Positions 1-8,702 of a stretch of 64,000 bases of DNA are shown here, one piece after another. A program made the position numbers and the translations under genes. Every line of letters starts with the position of its first letter. The stretch's first letter is position 1. Under the pieces are notes generated by a model. It saw nothing but the letters and a program-made list of their open reading frames with translations. It was not told the origin of the DNA and ran no database searches. This stretch comes from Actinoplanes teichomyceticus ATCC 31121 (GTDB taxonomy: Bacteria; Actinomycetota; Actinomycetes; Mycobacteriales; Micromonosporaceae), in contig NZ_CP023865.1 in the NCBI RefSeq assembly GCF_003711105.1, forward strand, positions 4,241,001-4,305,000, read 5' to 3'.

Positions 1-2
1 GG

Positions 3-1631
3 CATCTTGCCGCCGCGCTCGGCGACGAACACCGCCGCCTGGACCGGCTCACCATGGGAGATCTGGCCGTACGGACGTCGCTCGCGCTCAGTTACCGGGC
101 GCTTGACGCCGGGGCCCGGCGGCTGTTCCGGCTGCTGGGCCTGTTCACCGCGTCCGACTTCCCGGACTGGCTTCCCGCCGTCGTCCTGGAGAGTTCTCCG
201 GACGAGGTCGAAGCACACGTCGACGCGCTGGTCGACGCTCAGCTGCTCATGGTCACTGATGACAGAGCGACGGCCGGGTGCCGGTACCGCTTCCACGACC
301 TGGTCCGGGTCTTCGCGGCGGAGCGCGCGGAGGCCGAGGAATCACTCGGCGACCGGGACCGGGCGCTGCGGCGAGGGCTGGGCGGTTGGCTGGCGGTGGC
401 CGATCGGATGGCGGCCGGCATTCCCGGCCCCTGTTACGCCCGGATCAGTGGTCCCGCGCTCCGGCCACCGATTCCCGGCTGGACCGGCCGGGGCGTCGAC
501 CCGGAGGAGTGGTTCGATGCCGAACTCGCGGCGCTGCTGTCCGCGGTGCGCCAGGCGTGCCGGCTCAAGCTTGACGACCTGGCCTTCGACCTCGCGGGAT
601 GCCTGGAGAAGTACTTCGATCTGCGGGGCATGTACGCGGACTGGGCCGCCCTGAACACCGAGGTGATGGCGGTCTGCCACAGCAGCGGCAACCTGCTCGG
701 TGAAGCCGTCATGCTCCGCGGTCTCATCGACGTCTGGACCTGGATCGACCAGGACCGCAACGAGTCCGCGATGGCCCGCCAGCACGCCGACGCGTCACGG
801 CTGCTGGAGATGTTCACCGCGCTGGGACACCTGCCCGGCAGCTCCGACGCATCGGTCATGTGCGCATGGTCGCTGACGGCCGCAGGCGCCCATGCGCAGG
901 CCGTCAGCATGGCCGAAGAGGCTTTGAGACTCGCGCGGAAATCCGGACATGTCGGCGGCGAGGCCCGCGCCTACCTGGCCCTCGCCGTCGCGACCTTCGA
1001 TCAAGGACAGTTCGACATCGCGATCGCCCATATCACTGCGGCACTCGAACGGGCGCACGTAATGGGTAACGCCAGATGGGAGGCGACCGTACTGCAGTTC
1101 GCCGGAATCGGCCTGCGAGAGATGGGCGACCTCACCACCAGCCAGGAGATGCTGGACCGATCCTTGGCCATCTCCCGCCGCTACCGAGACACCTACACCG
1201 AGGTGCTCACCCTGCTCGCGCTGGCACGCCTGCACATGCGCCGCGGCGACCCGGCGGCACGCAGCACCGCCGAACAGGCACTGGCCCTCAGCCGGGAATA
1301 CCGGATGGGCCACCACCTCGCCGAGGCACTACAGATACTCGGCGAGATCGAACTTGCTGCCGGAAACAACGATGACGCCATCACCCTGCTCGAAGAATCC
1401 GTGCAGCGGTGGCGCCGACGCGGCTGGCACTCCTTGCAGGCCGCAGCCCTGGTCAGCCTCGGACACGCCTATACAGGCGTGGACCCGGCCGCCGCACGAC
1501 GAGCGTTCACCGAGGCCGAGGCACTCTCAGGCTCGGTCCACATCCGCGAAGAAGGCAAGCAACAGGAACGTCACGTGCCCCATGCCGTCACCGGTGGTGC
1601 CGGTGCGGATCGTGCCCTCTACCCGGAATAA
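3..1631 (+). CDS. AfsR/SARP-type regulator, C-terminal part (NB-ARC winged helix + TPR), 5' truncated by window edge
   Basis: The frame is open from the first bases and reads LAAALGDEHRRLDRLTMGDLAVRTSLALSY before the Met at 54, so the gene continues leftwards and the ATG at 54 is internal. The 'GDLAVRTSLALSYRALDAGARRLFRLLGLF' stretch is typical of the winged-helix region after the NB-ARC ATPase in AfsR-like transcriptional activators. It is followed by about 350 residues of helical TPR repeats (SLTAAGAHAQAVSMAEEALRLARKSG, ALAVATFDQGQFDIAIAHITAAL, LGEIELAAGNNDDAITLLEES). Such proteins are cytoplasmic STAND regulators of secondary metabolism or development, with an N-terminal BTAD/DNA-binding domain that is not visible here. 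The last 25 residues after EEGKQQER look unrelated to TPR, so the 3' end may be slightly altered. Target unknown. Confidence 0.85.
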   Translation, partial: HLAAALGDEHRRLDRLTMGDLAVRTSLALSYRALDAGARRLFRLLGLFTASDFPDWLPAVVLESSPDEVEAHVDALVDAQLLMVTDDRATAGCRYRFHDLVRVFAAERAEAEESLGDRDRALRRGLGGWLAVADRMAAGIPGPCYARISGPALRPPIPGWTGRGVDPEEWFDAELAALLSAVRQACRLKLDDLAFDLAGCLEKYFDLRGMYADWAALNTEVMAVCHSSGNLLGEAVMLRGLIDVWTWIDQDRNESAMARQHADASRLLEMFTALGHLPGSSDASVMCAWSLTAAGAHAQAVSMAEEALRLARKSGHVGGEARAYLALAVATFDQGQFDIAIAHITAALERAHVMGNARWEATVLQFAGIGLREMGDLTTSQEMLDRSLAISRRYRDTYTEVLTLLALARLHMRRGDPAARSTAEQALALSREYRMGHHLAEALQILGEIELAAGNNDDAITLLEESVQRWRRRGWHSLQAAALVSLGHAYTGVDPAAARRAFTEAEALSGSVHIREEGKQQERHVPHAVTGGAGADRALYPE

Positions 1632-1802
1632 CGCTGCTGCTGTCATCTCCGTTGCTCCCACGCTCGTCGACATGCTGATCGTGGTGACGGCGGACCCGGG
1701 ACACGCGGCCCTTCTGACTGACGGTCTTCACGCCCGCCGCCACCTGACCGAGGTAGTCACGGCGCGAGCAACCCTGCCTGCGGTATCCGGCACCAGCCGT
1801 TA

Positions 1803-2210
1803 TCAGCAGCGTTCGCCGGCTCCTCCGTACTGCAAGTTTTTGTCCCAGACCCAGCCGAGGCTGCGTCCCTCCTCGCTGCGTACCCAGGTCCAGGTGTTGC
1901 CGTAGCCATTGGTGACGTAGCAGTCATAGAGGACGAAAGTCTCCTGGGCGATGGTTCCGACCTCGGTGCACTGGCCGTACGGTCCGGTCCGGGCCGGCGC
2001 GGTAACCAACGCCTCACCCGCCCCGGCGTTCCTGTTGAAGTGGGGCCATTAGGCGTTGCCGCATGTCACCTCGACCGCCGCCAAGCCTGCGCCTGTCGGC
2101 ATCGCGGCGTCACCGGGCGCTGCCGACGCGGCCTGCGCCTCGGCCGCCAGCAGAGCCAGCATCACGACTACGGCGGGTGCCGCCCCTGTCAGCACATGAC
2201 GAATACGCAC
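1803..2210 (-). pseudogene. secreted small SH3-like protein, interrupted by an in-frame TAA
   Basis: A GTG at 2210 sits 9 nt after a strong GGGAGGAG ribosome binding site and starts a signal peptide (VRIRHVLTGAAPAVVVMLALLAAEAQAASA). After VTCGNA the frame meets TAA at 2049-2051, but the same frame continues as WPHFNRNAGAGEAL...GPYGQCTEVGT...CYVTNGYGNTWTWVRSEEGRSLGWVWDKNL and stops at 1803. That second half is the compact Cys-containing SH3-like fold common in small exported actinobacterial proteins. The two halves share a frame and fit end to end, so a single nonsense mutation (for example TAC to TAA) in a formerly intact gene of about 135 residues is the simplest reading. A sequencing error is possible. 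Confidence 0.6.
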
Positions 2211-2640
2211 GAACCGCTCTCCTCCCGTTCGGGGATAACGTGGAGCCGAATGCCACACGGAAGGTCGTCGCAGCTCGCAACACCGTCGTGGGCGTCTCCG
2301 CTTGCCAATCAAAGGCTGCAGTGTCATCCATCGATGTTTCTAGGCTTCCCCCCTGTCCCGGACAGACTCGGACATCGAAGCGCCTGGCGCCAGCCCGACA
2401 GGGAACATGAGGGGCGGCACGAAGATGGGTGAGTGGCCACGCCCACGAACTACGCACCGCCACCGGCACCCAGCACGCGAGCACCGTCACCCGGCACACC
2501 GCCGAAACCGCCTAGCGCGCCCTGCTGCTGTCCAACGCCATCGGCGAGGCCCGTGGCTGTGAGGCGTCTCGTGAGCCGACTTGTGAGGCGTCATCGGAGA
2601 GGCCCCCCGTGAACCCGCGAGGGCGCAGCCGGCGCACCCC
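2211..2640. other. intergenic region without a supported gene
   Basis: Contains the promoter side of the broken SH3-like gene. I see no family in any frame. Near its right end the 11-mer TGTGAGGCGTC occurs twice about 23 bp apart (around 2557 and 2581), upstream of small open frames that lead into the integrase remnant. Confidence 0.4.
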
Positions 2641-2781
2641 ATGAGTGAGCCCCCGGCCCATGAGTCCCCCGACGTCCGGTACGGCCGCGCGGCGCGGGCC
2701 CCGCCCTTGTGCGGGCGGCACGGCACCCGGCCCGCGCGTTCGGCTCGCCCGGCGAGGAAGCCGCGGGCCGCTGTTTCATAG
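2641..2781 (+). CDS. possible small hypothetical protein (46 aa)
   Basis: The ATG at 2641 overlaps the stop of an upstream open frame (ATGA), and the frame runs 46 codons, rich in Arg and Pro, to TAG. No family is recognised. Support is limited to the overlap arrangement and position just ahead of the next small open frame. It may be non-coding. Confidence 0.2.
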   Translation: MSEPPAHESPDVRYGRAARAPPLCGRHGTRPARSARPARKPRAAVS

Positions 2782-2820
2782 GGTGGTCGCTCGTGAAACG
2801 CGACGAGCGCTCACGATGAA

Positions 2821-3087
2821 GTGATGACCGAGACGAGTTCGCGCCGAGTGAAGCTGTCTGCCGCTCAGCGCAGGCGCCGCCAGGCGCAGGGTGCTGCGGA
2901 TCGTGCTCGCGACGGAGGCGCCGTCGCGGCGCCGTTGCTGTCGGACGAGGAGCTGCGATGGCGCCAGTCGCAGAGCGATGCCGCACGGTCCAGGCATGAT
3001 CGGTGGGCGGGCCTACCGGAGGAGGAACGTCGGTCCCGGCAGTCGCAGAGTGACATCACCCGGCCGGTCCTGGCCCGCTGGCCGTGA
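2821..3087 (+). CDS. hypothetical protein with a duplicated 'RQSQSD' motif
   Basis: Starts GTG-ATG-ACC (MTETSSRRVKLSAAQRRRRQAQG...) and encodes about 87 residues. The C-terminal half contains two copies of one unit: LSDEELRWRQSQSDAARSRHDRW and LPEEERRSRQSQSDITRPVLARW. The basic first 25 residues suggest nucleic-acid binding. It lies just upstream of a degraded tyrosine recombinase, so it may belong to the same former mobile element. The second repeat ends abruptly in RWP, so the protein may be truncated. Family unknown. Confidence 0.4.
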   Translation: MMTETSSRRVKLSAAQRRRRQAQGAADRARDGGAVAAPLLSDEELRWRQSQSDAARSRHDRWAGLPEEERRSRQSQSDITRPVLARWP

Positions 3088-3135
3088 CCGCCGCCGTACC
3101 GCGGCCACGAGCAGACCGGCCGTGACCGCCGCGGT

Positions 3136-3869
3136 GTGGCCGGGTGCGTGGCTGCCGATATCGTCGCCCTCCACCCCGGTGCGGACGCCGCTGCCGCGGC
3201 GCTCGCCACGGCCGAGCGGGACCGGGACCGGTCGACGCTGTCGCCGCATACCAAGCGGGCGTACTGCCGGCACCTGCACGCCTACCTGGCGTGGCTGGCC
3301 GGGCAGGCCGGCGCCCATCCGGACGCGTTCACCGGCGCGATCGGGGCCGAGGCCGCCGTCACCGCCCGGCGTCGGCACCTGCTGGCCCAGCGGCGCGCGG
3401 CTTCCACCGTCAACCAGGCGCTGGCCCCCGTCACCCTGCTCTACGAACACGGCGCCGGCATGCGGCTGAAGGTCGACCGGCCGCGCGTGCCGCGGCCGAT
3501 GCGCCGGACCCCCTGGACCGCGCGCAGCAGGGCAAGGTCGAACGCGGCGCCCGTCGCCGCGGCGCCCGCGACGCCCGCGACGCCCGCGACGCGGCGATCG
3601 TCGCGGTGCTGTTCTACTGCGGCGCCCGTGTCGAGGAGTGCGCCCGCCTCGACACCGGTGACCGGGTCGTCACGGAGCGCACCGGCACGCTGCGGCTGCA
3701 CGGCAAGGGCGATGAGCTCCGCACGGTGCCGGTCCCGCAGGAGGCGCGCAAGGCGCTGCGGGCCTGGCCCGACGACCGCGGACGCGAACCCGGGCCGCAC
3801 CGCCGCCCGCCGCACATCGAACACAAACCGCGATGGGGACACCGGCTGAGCCGTCACGCAACGTGGTGA
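3136..3869 (+). pseudogene. tyrosine recombinase (phage-type integrase), frameshifted and C-terminally truncated
   Basis: The first part (from GTG 3136) reads TKRAYCRHLHAYLAWLAGQ...RRAASTVNQALAPVTLLYEHGAGMRLKVDRPRVPR, a SAM-like core-binding domain. The reading then moves to another frame around 3490-3540: DRAQQGKVERGARRRGARDARDARDAAIVAVLFYCGARVEECARLDTGDRV...TLRLHGKGDELRTVPVPQEARKAL. That segment carries the first catalytic Arg (GARVEEC) and the beta-hairpin Lys (HGKGDE) of the family. The frame ends at 3869 without the HxxR and Tyr boxes, so no active enzyme can be made. The GC-rich ARDARDARDA stretch near the shift is a plausible slippage site. Probably the relic of an integrated element. 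Confidence 0.7.
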
Positions 3870-4041
3870 GGGGGAGCTCATGGAAGCGGAACTCGCGACA
3901 GTTGAATAAGCGGTCTCACTAGTATCTCGGGCCTACACCTGCAGCGGCGTACCGAAAAAATTGGTCTCCGGCCCGACCGGCCGGACGACCTTTCCGGGGT
4001 GCGCTCGCGTCTGGCGGACTCCGCCGGACCGCGCCGTGGCC

Positions 4042-4605
4042 TCACCCAGCGGCGTAGACCTCGAACGTGATACCGAACCGCTCGCCGAATGCGTGCAGAG
4101 CGGCCGGTTCACCGAAGACGTACCGCCCGGGCAGGGGCTCACCGTCGATGTCGATCAAAGCCCACCGCTTCGGTACGGCCGGTGCAGTAAACGCGTCCAT
4201 GTTCTCGAAGAAGGGCATCTGGTCGAGGTAGTCGCCGCCGCGGTGCTCGACCGTCCACTCGACCAGCTCGCCGTTGAGACTGAACCGCAGCACGTCGTAA
4301 CCCTTCGCAGACTCGATGAGTTCGACGTCGGCGACCGTGACCAGGCCGTCGGTGCACGCGGTCAGTTCCTCGAACGTCCCCTCGTAGCCGGAGACCAGGT
4401 CGTCGACATCGTCACTGTGCACCTCGAAGCCGACCTGCAGGTCGATCAGCACACCGACCGCCACCTCGGCCTCGGTGTCACCGCCGCCGTACTCCGACAG
4501 CGGATGATCCGACCAGTCCGACAGGACCGCGGCCTTCTCGGCGCTCACCAGCCGCAGCGTGATCGCGCTCTCGACGACATCGCGCACGGTAGGTTCGGTG
4601 GCCAC
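4042..4605 (-). CDS. hypothetical protein (187 aa)
   Basis: Intact acidic soluble protein starting MATEPTVRDVVESAITLRLVSAEKAAVLSDWSDHPLSEYGG. No signal peptide or membrane segment. I recognise no catalytic motif. It combines an N-terminal half that recalls immunity or SMI1-like small acidic proteins with a C-terminal half reading LIDIDGEPLPGRYVFGEPAALHAFGERFGITFEVY. The codon pattern is typical of the region, so it is likely a real gene. It lies alone between the integrase relic and another acidic hypothetical gene on the same strand. Confidence 0.7.
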   Translation of the reverse strand: MATEPTVRDVVESAITLRLVSAEKAAVLSDWSDHPLSEYGGGDTEAEVAVGVLIDLQVGFEVHSDDVDDLVSGYEGTFEELTACTDGLVTVADVELIESAKGYDVLRFSLNGELVEWTVEHRGGDYLDQMPFFENMDAFTAPAVPKRWALIDIDGEPLPGRYVFGEPAALHAFGERFGITFEVYAAG

Positions 4606-4727
4606 GGCACCTCCGGGATCGGGCCGGCAAGACGCTCACCGCACCCTACAACCGCAGACCGTACGCGGCTGTCCCGCCGAACGACGCATCCTGCGGGTCG
4701 ACGCCCTCACCGGATGGCGCCGGCGGG

Positions 4728-5171
4728 TCAGGCCCATCCGTAGGAATAGACGCCGCCGTTCGCTTCGGTGGCTGTCCGGCACAGGCGGTGCAGGTCGGTG
4801 GCGAAGGTGCGGAGGCGGTCCGGGTTCCGCTCGGCGAAGTGCGGGAACTGCGCCCAGGCCGGGACCAGGCTGTGCAGGTGCTCGATGTCGGTGTCTGCGA
4901 TGGCCCGGACCAGGATCGGCGGCACCCGGAGAATGACTCTCCGCTCGTCCGTGGTGGCGTCGATGCGATGCTCCCAGTCTTCGAGGTCGACGTCGGTGCC
5001 GCCACCCAGGATGAGATCGGCGTAGTAGCCGAGATCCTGGGAGAACCCCACCCCGTCGACCAGCTCGGAGAGCAGGCCGGCGTCCGCCGACGACTGACCC
5101 GGACTCCCGGGCCGGTCCAGGACCGCAATGGCGGCCGCGTCGGAACGGGCGGCGAAGTAGCTGTAGTTCAT
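4728..5171 (-). CDS. hypothetical protein (147 aa)
   Basis: I take the ATG at 5171 (MNYSYFAARSDAAAIAVLDRPG) as the start, because the sequence upstream in the same frame is low-complexity Arg/Pro/Ser translation without coding character. The protein is acidic and soluble (LLSELVDGVGFSQDLGYYADLILGGGTDVDLEDWEHRID), with no recognised motif. Its general look, a short 'NYSYFAA'-type N-terminus and an aromatic C-terminus (GGVYSYGWA), recalls DUF1877-like proteins, but that is a guess. No clear ribosome binding site is visible. Confidence 0.6.
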   Translation of the reverse strand: MNYSYFAARSDAAAIAVLDRPGSPGQSSADAGLLSELVDGVGFSQDLGYYADLILGGGTDVDLEDWEHRIDATTDERRVILRVPPILVRAIADTDIEHLHSLVPAWAQFPHFAERNPDRLRTFATDLHRLCRTATEANGGVYSYGWA

Positions 5172-5623
5172 GCCGCACAAGGTAGCGGTCGCCGCGTGCC
5201 GCTCGGTGGTGCGGGCGTTGGGCTTGTTCCTCGCCGATCCGCTGGACGTGCCGACGGAGGCGGTCGAGCACGTGGCCGGTCGGGTCGGAGCAGTTGATCC
5301 GTCGGTGGCGAAGGAGCATCTGGGGCGGGGGAAGACCCGGTTCGAGCACCAGCGGAAGATCGTCCGGCTAGGAAACGACCTCACGGAAATATCCGCACTG
5401 GCAGGTGGCCAGGAGAGTGGTCGTCCGTGGGCCGGCGTCGTCTTCGGATCACCCGCGAGGGGGAAGCGCTCAAGCAATTCGGGGCGCCGCGACGTACGGC
5501 CATGCACGCTCGCCCATTCCCAGACTTCGCGACGGCTGTGGCAAGCACGAAGGACTCACCGGCGCCGCTGGCCGTCGGTGACCGTGCTCGCTGGCGTCGG
5601 GGCGCCGGCGCTCCCGGGGCCGG
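5172..5623. other. region without a supported gene
   Basis: All frames are open because of the GC content, but none gives a recognisable protein. Possibly decayed sequence. Confidence 0.35.
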
Positions 5624-5887
5624 GTGTCGGCGCTGGCGCACCAGATCGCCGGGCTGCTGGCCGTCGGCTGGACCGAGGCCGAGATTCGGGCCGCCTTGGC
5701 CACCGCCGTCGACGCGCCGGGCGCCGCGGACGCCGGCGCCCAGGAACGCCGGTGGCGGGACGCGCCCGGCACGAGCGCCACGAACGGCAGCGGGCCGCCG
5801 GCGAACCGCAGACGCGGTAAGCCGGGCGGCCCCGAGACGGCGGAAGGGCCGGCCCCGCTGTCCCGGGGGTCGGCCCTTCCGCCGTGA
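5624..5887 (+). pseudogene. possible gene-tail remnant
   Basis: This frame reads LAHQIAGLLAVGWTEAEIRAALATAVDAPGAADAGAQERRWRDA, which has normal protein character (an HTH-like 'GWTEAEIRAAL' as in the C-termini of replication or transfer proteins). It has no upstream continuation and runs into the hairpin at 5837-5885. I regard it as the 3' end of a lost gene. The matching terminator supports former transcription in this direction. Low confidence. Confidence 0.25.
5837..5885 (+). terminator. strong hairpin terminator
   Basis: A 20-bp stem (ACGGCGGAAGGGCCGGCCCC, loop GCTGTCCC, then the complementary arm ending TTCCGCCGT) with one mismatch. It lies between plus-strand sequence ending near 5820 and the minus-strand genes to the right, so it can act for either direction. 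Confidence 0.75.
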
Positions 5888-5932
5888 TTACCGCGAATGC
5901 GACTTCGGCGCCGGGCGGCATCCATGATCGGG

Positions 5933-6070
5933 CTACCGTAGTTCGCCGAGCAGCGCCTCCAGGCCGACCTGCAGCTCGCTCTTGGCCAGTGGCGCCCCGA
6001 TGGTCCACGCCTTCAGCTCGTCTGGCGTCGGAACCGGTGGTGGGGTCTGGGCCTTGTGGGGCACCAGCAT
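5933..6070 (-). CDS. possible small protein downstream of the chemotaxis receptor (45 aa)
   Basis: ATG at 6070 starts MLVPHKAQTPPPVPTPDELKAWTIGAPLAKSELQVGLEALLGELR, ending TAG at 5933. It lies about 35 bp after the chemotaxis gene on the same strand. The C-terminal amphipathic helix has coding character, but no family is recognised. It could equally be the tail of a decayed gene. Confidence 0.35.
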   Translation of the reverse strand: MLVPHKAQTPPPVPTPDELKAWTIGAPLAKSELQVGLEALLGELR

Positions 6071-6106
6071 TTCTCGTCTGTTAGTCGGTTGGTGGGCCGG
6101 GGCGGG

Positions 6107-7717
6107 TCAGTGACGGAATTGGTTGACGAGCTGCGTCAGGTCGTTGGAGAGCCGGGTCAGGTCGGCGGCGGCGTGCCGGGTGGCGTCGGCGCCGGTGGCG
6201 GTGGCGGTGGCGACTTCGGCGACACCGGAGACGGTGCGGGCAACGTCGCCGCTGGTGGTAGCGGTGGTGGCCACTGAACGGCTCATCTCCGCGGTGGTCG
6301 CGGTCTGTTCCTCGACCGCGGAGGCGATCGTGGTGGTGTAGTCGCTGATCTGCTGGATCACTTCGGTGATCTCCCCGATCGCTGCGGCGGCGGTACCGCT
6401 GGAGGTCTGGATCGCACCGATCCGGGCGGTGATCTCCTCGGTGGCTTTCGCGGTCTGCTGCGCCAGCTCCTTGACCTCCCCGGCGACCACGGCGAAGCCT
6501 TTGCCGAGCTCCCCGGCGCGGGCGGCTTCGATGGTCGCGTTCAGCGCCAGCAGGTTGGTCTGCTCGGCGATGTTGGTGATCAGGCGGACCACGTCGCCGA
6601 TCTCGGCGCTGGCCGTCCCGAGCTGGGCGACCTGCGCGGTGGTGCGCTGGGCGACGGTCATGGCCTGCTGCGCGACCTGCGCGGCCTGGCTGGCGTTGCT
6701 GGCGATCTCGCTGATCGAGGCACTCATCTGCTCCGCGCCGGCGGCGATGCCCTGCACGCCGGCGTTGACCTCCTCGGAGCCGCGCGAGGCGACACCGGCC
6801 CTGGTGGCGGCGTCCGCTGCCCCGGCCTGCAGCTGGGAACTGACTGCGGACAACTCCTCCGACGCGCCGGCCAACGTGACCGCCGATCCCCCGATCGTGG
6901 TCACTGTCTGGCACAAGTTCGTCACCGCGGTGTCCAGAGCCCGGCCCATCTGCCCCGGCTCGTCGCGGCTGGTGAGTCCGGTGGTGCCGGTCAGGTCCCC
7001 GGCAGCGAGCCCTTTCAGCACGGTGACGATGCGCGCGATGGGCCTGGTGATCGATCGGGTCACCAGCAGCGACAACACCAAGGCCAGCAGCAGACAGGCG
7101 ATACCGGCGACGATCAGCAACTTCTGCGACCGGCCGCTGTCGGCATGCGTGGCGTCAGCTACCTGTTGTTGCGCCTGCAGCGCATCAGCCGACAGCTTCC
7201 CCACCGCGTCGGCGACCTTGCCGAACCACTCCAGTGACTCGCCGGACGCCAGTTCACCGCCGGCCCGCAGGCTCGCTGGCGTACCGGTCCGGTATAGCTC
7301 AACAATCTTCTGGTCCAGTTGCATGAAGCGCTCGTATGCCGCTACCGCGTCGCCGACCATGCCACGTTGATCGTCAGAGATCGGCTGTGTGTTCAGGTCG
7401 GTGAGCAATTGGTGCAATCGGGCCGCTGAGGCGAGGAACTGCTCCCGCTGCCCGACGTCGTCACTAGCGGCATGAGTTACTCCCCGCAGCGTGTCGAACA
7501 GGTAGCCGGTCTGCCAGCCGGCCATGTCCGCCGCCTGGAACTTCGCCTCACTCGCCAGTGTCGCGACCGCAGCCGTGTCATGCATGCGGGCAGCGCCGTC
7601 ACGGCCCGTGGTGATGCCATCGAGCCCGACACCCATCGCGACCACCATCAACACCGCGACCGCCCCGAAGGCCACACCAAGCCGGGCACCAAGCCGAAGA
7701 TCGCTCAACGTTCGCAT
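6107..7717 (-). CDS. methyl-accepting chemotaxis protein
   Basis: A 536-residue transmembrane chemoreceptor. Start chosen at ATG 7717 ([24 protein letters not shown]), 9 nt behind GAGGTG, because upstream codons do not look coding. It has TM1 at residues 12-32 and a roughly 160-residue periplasmic helical sensor domain. TM2 lies near 195-220 ([20 protein letters not shown]), followed by a HAMP domain ([25 protein letters not shown]) and the cytoplasmic signalling coiled coil. The invariant hairpin tip is present ([40 protein letters not shown]), so it should couple to CheW/CheA. No C-terminal CheR-binding pentapeptide; it ends LVNQFRH. No other chemotaxis gene is adjacent, so it is an orphan receptor. 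Ligand unknown. Confidence 0.93.
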   Translation of the reverse strand: MRTLSDLRLGARLGVAFGAVAVLMVVAMGVGLDGITTGRDGAARMHDTAAVATLASEAKFQAADMAGWQTGYLFDTLRGVTHAASDDVGQREQFLASAARLHQLLTDLNTQPISDDQRGMVGDAVAAYERFMQLDQKIVELYRTGTPASLRAGGELASGESLEWFGKVADAVGKLSADALQAQQQVADATHADSGRSQKLLIVAGIACLLLALVLSLLVTRSITRPIARIVTVLKGLAAGDLTGTTGLTSRDEPGQMGRALDTAVTNLCQTVTTIGGSAVTLAGASEELSAVSSQLQAGAADAATRAGVASRGSEEVNAGVQGIAAGAEQMSASISEIASNASQAAQVAQQAMTVAQRTTAQVAQLGTASAEIGDVVRLITNIAEQTNLLALNATIEAARAGELGKGFAVVAGEVKELAQQTAKATEEITARIGAIQTSSGTAAAAIGEITEVIQQISDYTTTIASAVEEQTATTAEMSRSVATTATTSGDVARTVSGVAEVATATATGADATRHAAADLTRLSNDLTQLVNQFRH

Positions 7718-7838
7718 CCACCCACACCTCGAAGACGGTCGATCAGCACGGCAGAACGCACGCGCATGACACCCCTTCATCGACACGTCCGTCGAGGACC
7801 TGAACGGCGCGAGATGTCACCGCGCAGCTTCCACGGTT

Positions 7839-7970
7839 GTGGAACAGATCGGCTGGCACGCCATCAACATGGCCACGGTCGGCGTCTGGAACCGGCGCAA
7901 GGGGTACAGGGACGAGGAGTTCCTGTTCTGGGACGACCGGGACTTCCACCGCCAGATCGGACTCGGCTGA
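7839..7970 (+). CDS. small hypothetical ORF (possibly 5' part of a frameshifted gene)
   Basis: From GTG 7839 the frame reads VEQIGWHAINMATVGVWNRRKGYRDEEFLFWDDRDFHRQIGLG and stops at TGA 7968. The text is clearly protein-like but very short. The next base opens a second protein-like stretch in another frame (to 8176), so the two could be halves of one gene split by a one- or two-base change, or a translationally coupled pair. No family recognised. Confidence 0.4.
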   Translation: MEQIGWHAINMATVGVWNRRKGYRDEEFLFWDDRDFHRQIGLG

Positions 7971-8176
7971 GGCACCTGGTCTGGTACTCAGGCTTCGCCG
8001 ACGCGTTCACCGCGCTGTCCGGCGGGTCCACCCGGCTCGACGACCTGCTCGTGACGATCGCCGCGACGCTGACCGCGCACGCGGTGTTCTACCTGCACTT
8101 CTGGGCCCACGCCGACGCGCAGGCCCTCGCCCGGACGCTGCGCACCGCGATCGATGCCACCCGCACGGCCGCCTGA
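7971..8176 (+). pseudogene. hypothetical protein C-terminal segment
   Basis: The frame reads RHLVWYSGFADAFTALSGGSTRLDDLLVTIAATLTAHAVFYLHFWAHADAQALARTLRTAIDATRTAA and ends at 8176. It is amphipathic and helical with protein-like composition. There is no ATG, GTG or TTG start near the beginning, and the upstream continuation in this frame is antisense-like. It therefore probably belonged to the 7839-7970 frame or another lost 5' part. Confidence 0.4.
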
Positions 8177-8279
8177 ACCCGCGGATCTCGCCACCCCGTG
8201 GCCGGCTGGCGCTCGCGACCTGCCGGCCACGCGGTCCCACGTAGCGAGCACGTGCTGGCATCCCGCACACCTTCCGTTA

Positions 8280-8297
8280 CTGTAACCGTGGTTACAG
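8280..8297. promoter_or_regulatory. 18-bp palindrome, putative operator of the chromate operon
   Basis: CTGTAACCGTGGTTACAG: two perfect 8-bp arms around a 2-nt centre, 27 nt upstream of the first ATG of the operon. Position and symmetry fit binding by a dimeric repressor. ChrB is a known chromate-responsive regulator of chr operons, but which protein binds here is inference. Confidence 0.6.
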
Positions 8298-8324
8298 AGG
8301 AGGTTGGAGGGCTGGTGGAGGTCG

Positions 8325-8702
8325 ATGGCCATGACGCAGCGGGCGCACGGTGGTGTTCGTCTGCCCGCACGGTGCGGGCAAGAGCCGGATCGCGGCGGCC
8401 TGGTGCAACGGGCTGGCGCTGCCCCGACCTCGGCCGGGGTGGAAGCGCAGCAGCAGGTCAGCGTGCACGCCGCGCGGCTGCTGCACGGCACGCCGATGCG
8501 GCCGTTGCTGGACGAGGCGATGCCCCGGCCGATGTCGGCGGTCCCGGACGCGGACCTCGTGGTCGCCATCGACGGCACTGACGTGTTCCCCGCCGACCAC
8601 CGGTGGCAACTGAAGCAGCAGCAGTTCCACGACCAGTTGTGCGCGGAGATCCGTGACCGGGTGCAGGAGCTCGCCGCGACCCTCCCCGGCCAGCCGTCAT
8701 GA
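8325..8702 (+). pseudogene. low-molecular-weight phosphatase/arsenate-reductase-like gene with two compensating frameshifts
   Basis: ATG 8325 follows GTGGAGGTCG. In this frame the product begins MAMTQRAHGGVRLPARCGQEPD, which is meaningless. The adjacent frame over 8341 to about 8425 reads RTVVFVCPHGAGKSRIAAAWCNGLALP, the P-loop region (CX5R-like) expected at the N-terminus of this family. From about 8426 the first frame resumes correctly: TSAGVEAQQQVSVHAARLLHGTPMRPLLDEAMPRPMSAVPDADLVVAIDG...CAEIRDRVQELAATL. One inserted base near 8340 and one lost near 8425 thus restore the overall frame but scramble the active site. The 3' end overlaps chrB by ATGA, so it is the first gene of the chromate operon. 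Small proteins of this type often accompany chrB/chrA. Confidence 0.65.

Noticed and set aside
3870..3960. tRNA gene as attachment site beside the integrase relic
   Set aside because: No cloverleaf or T-loop (GGTTCGAnTCC) sequence present.
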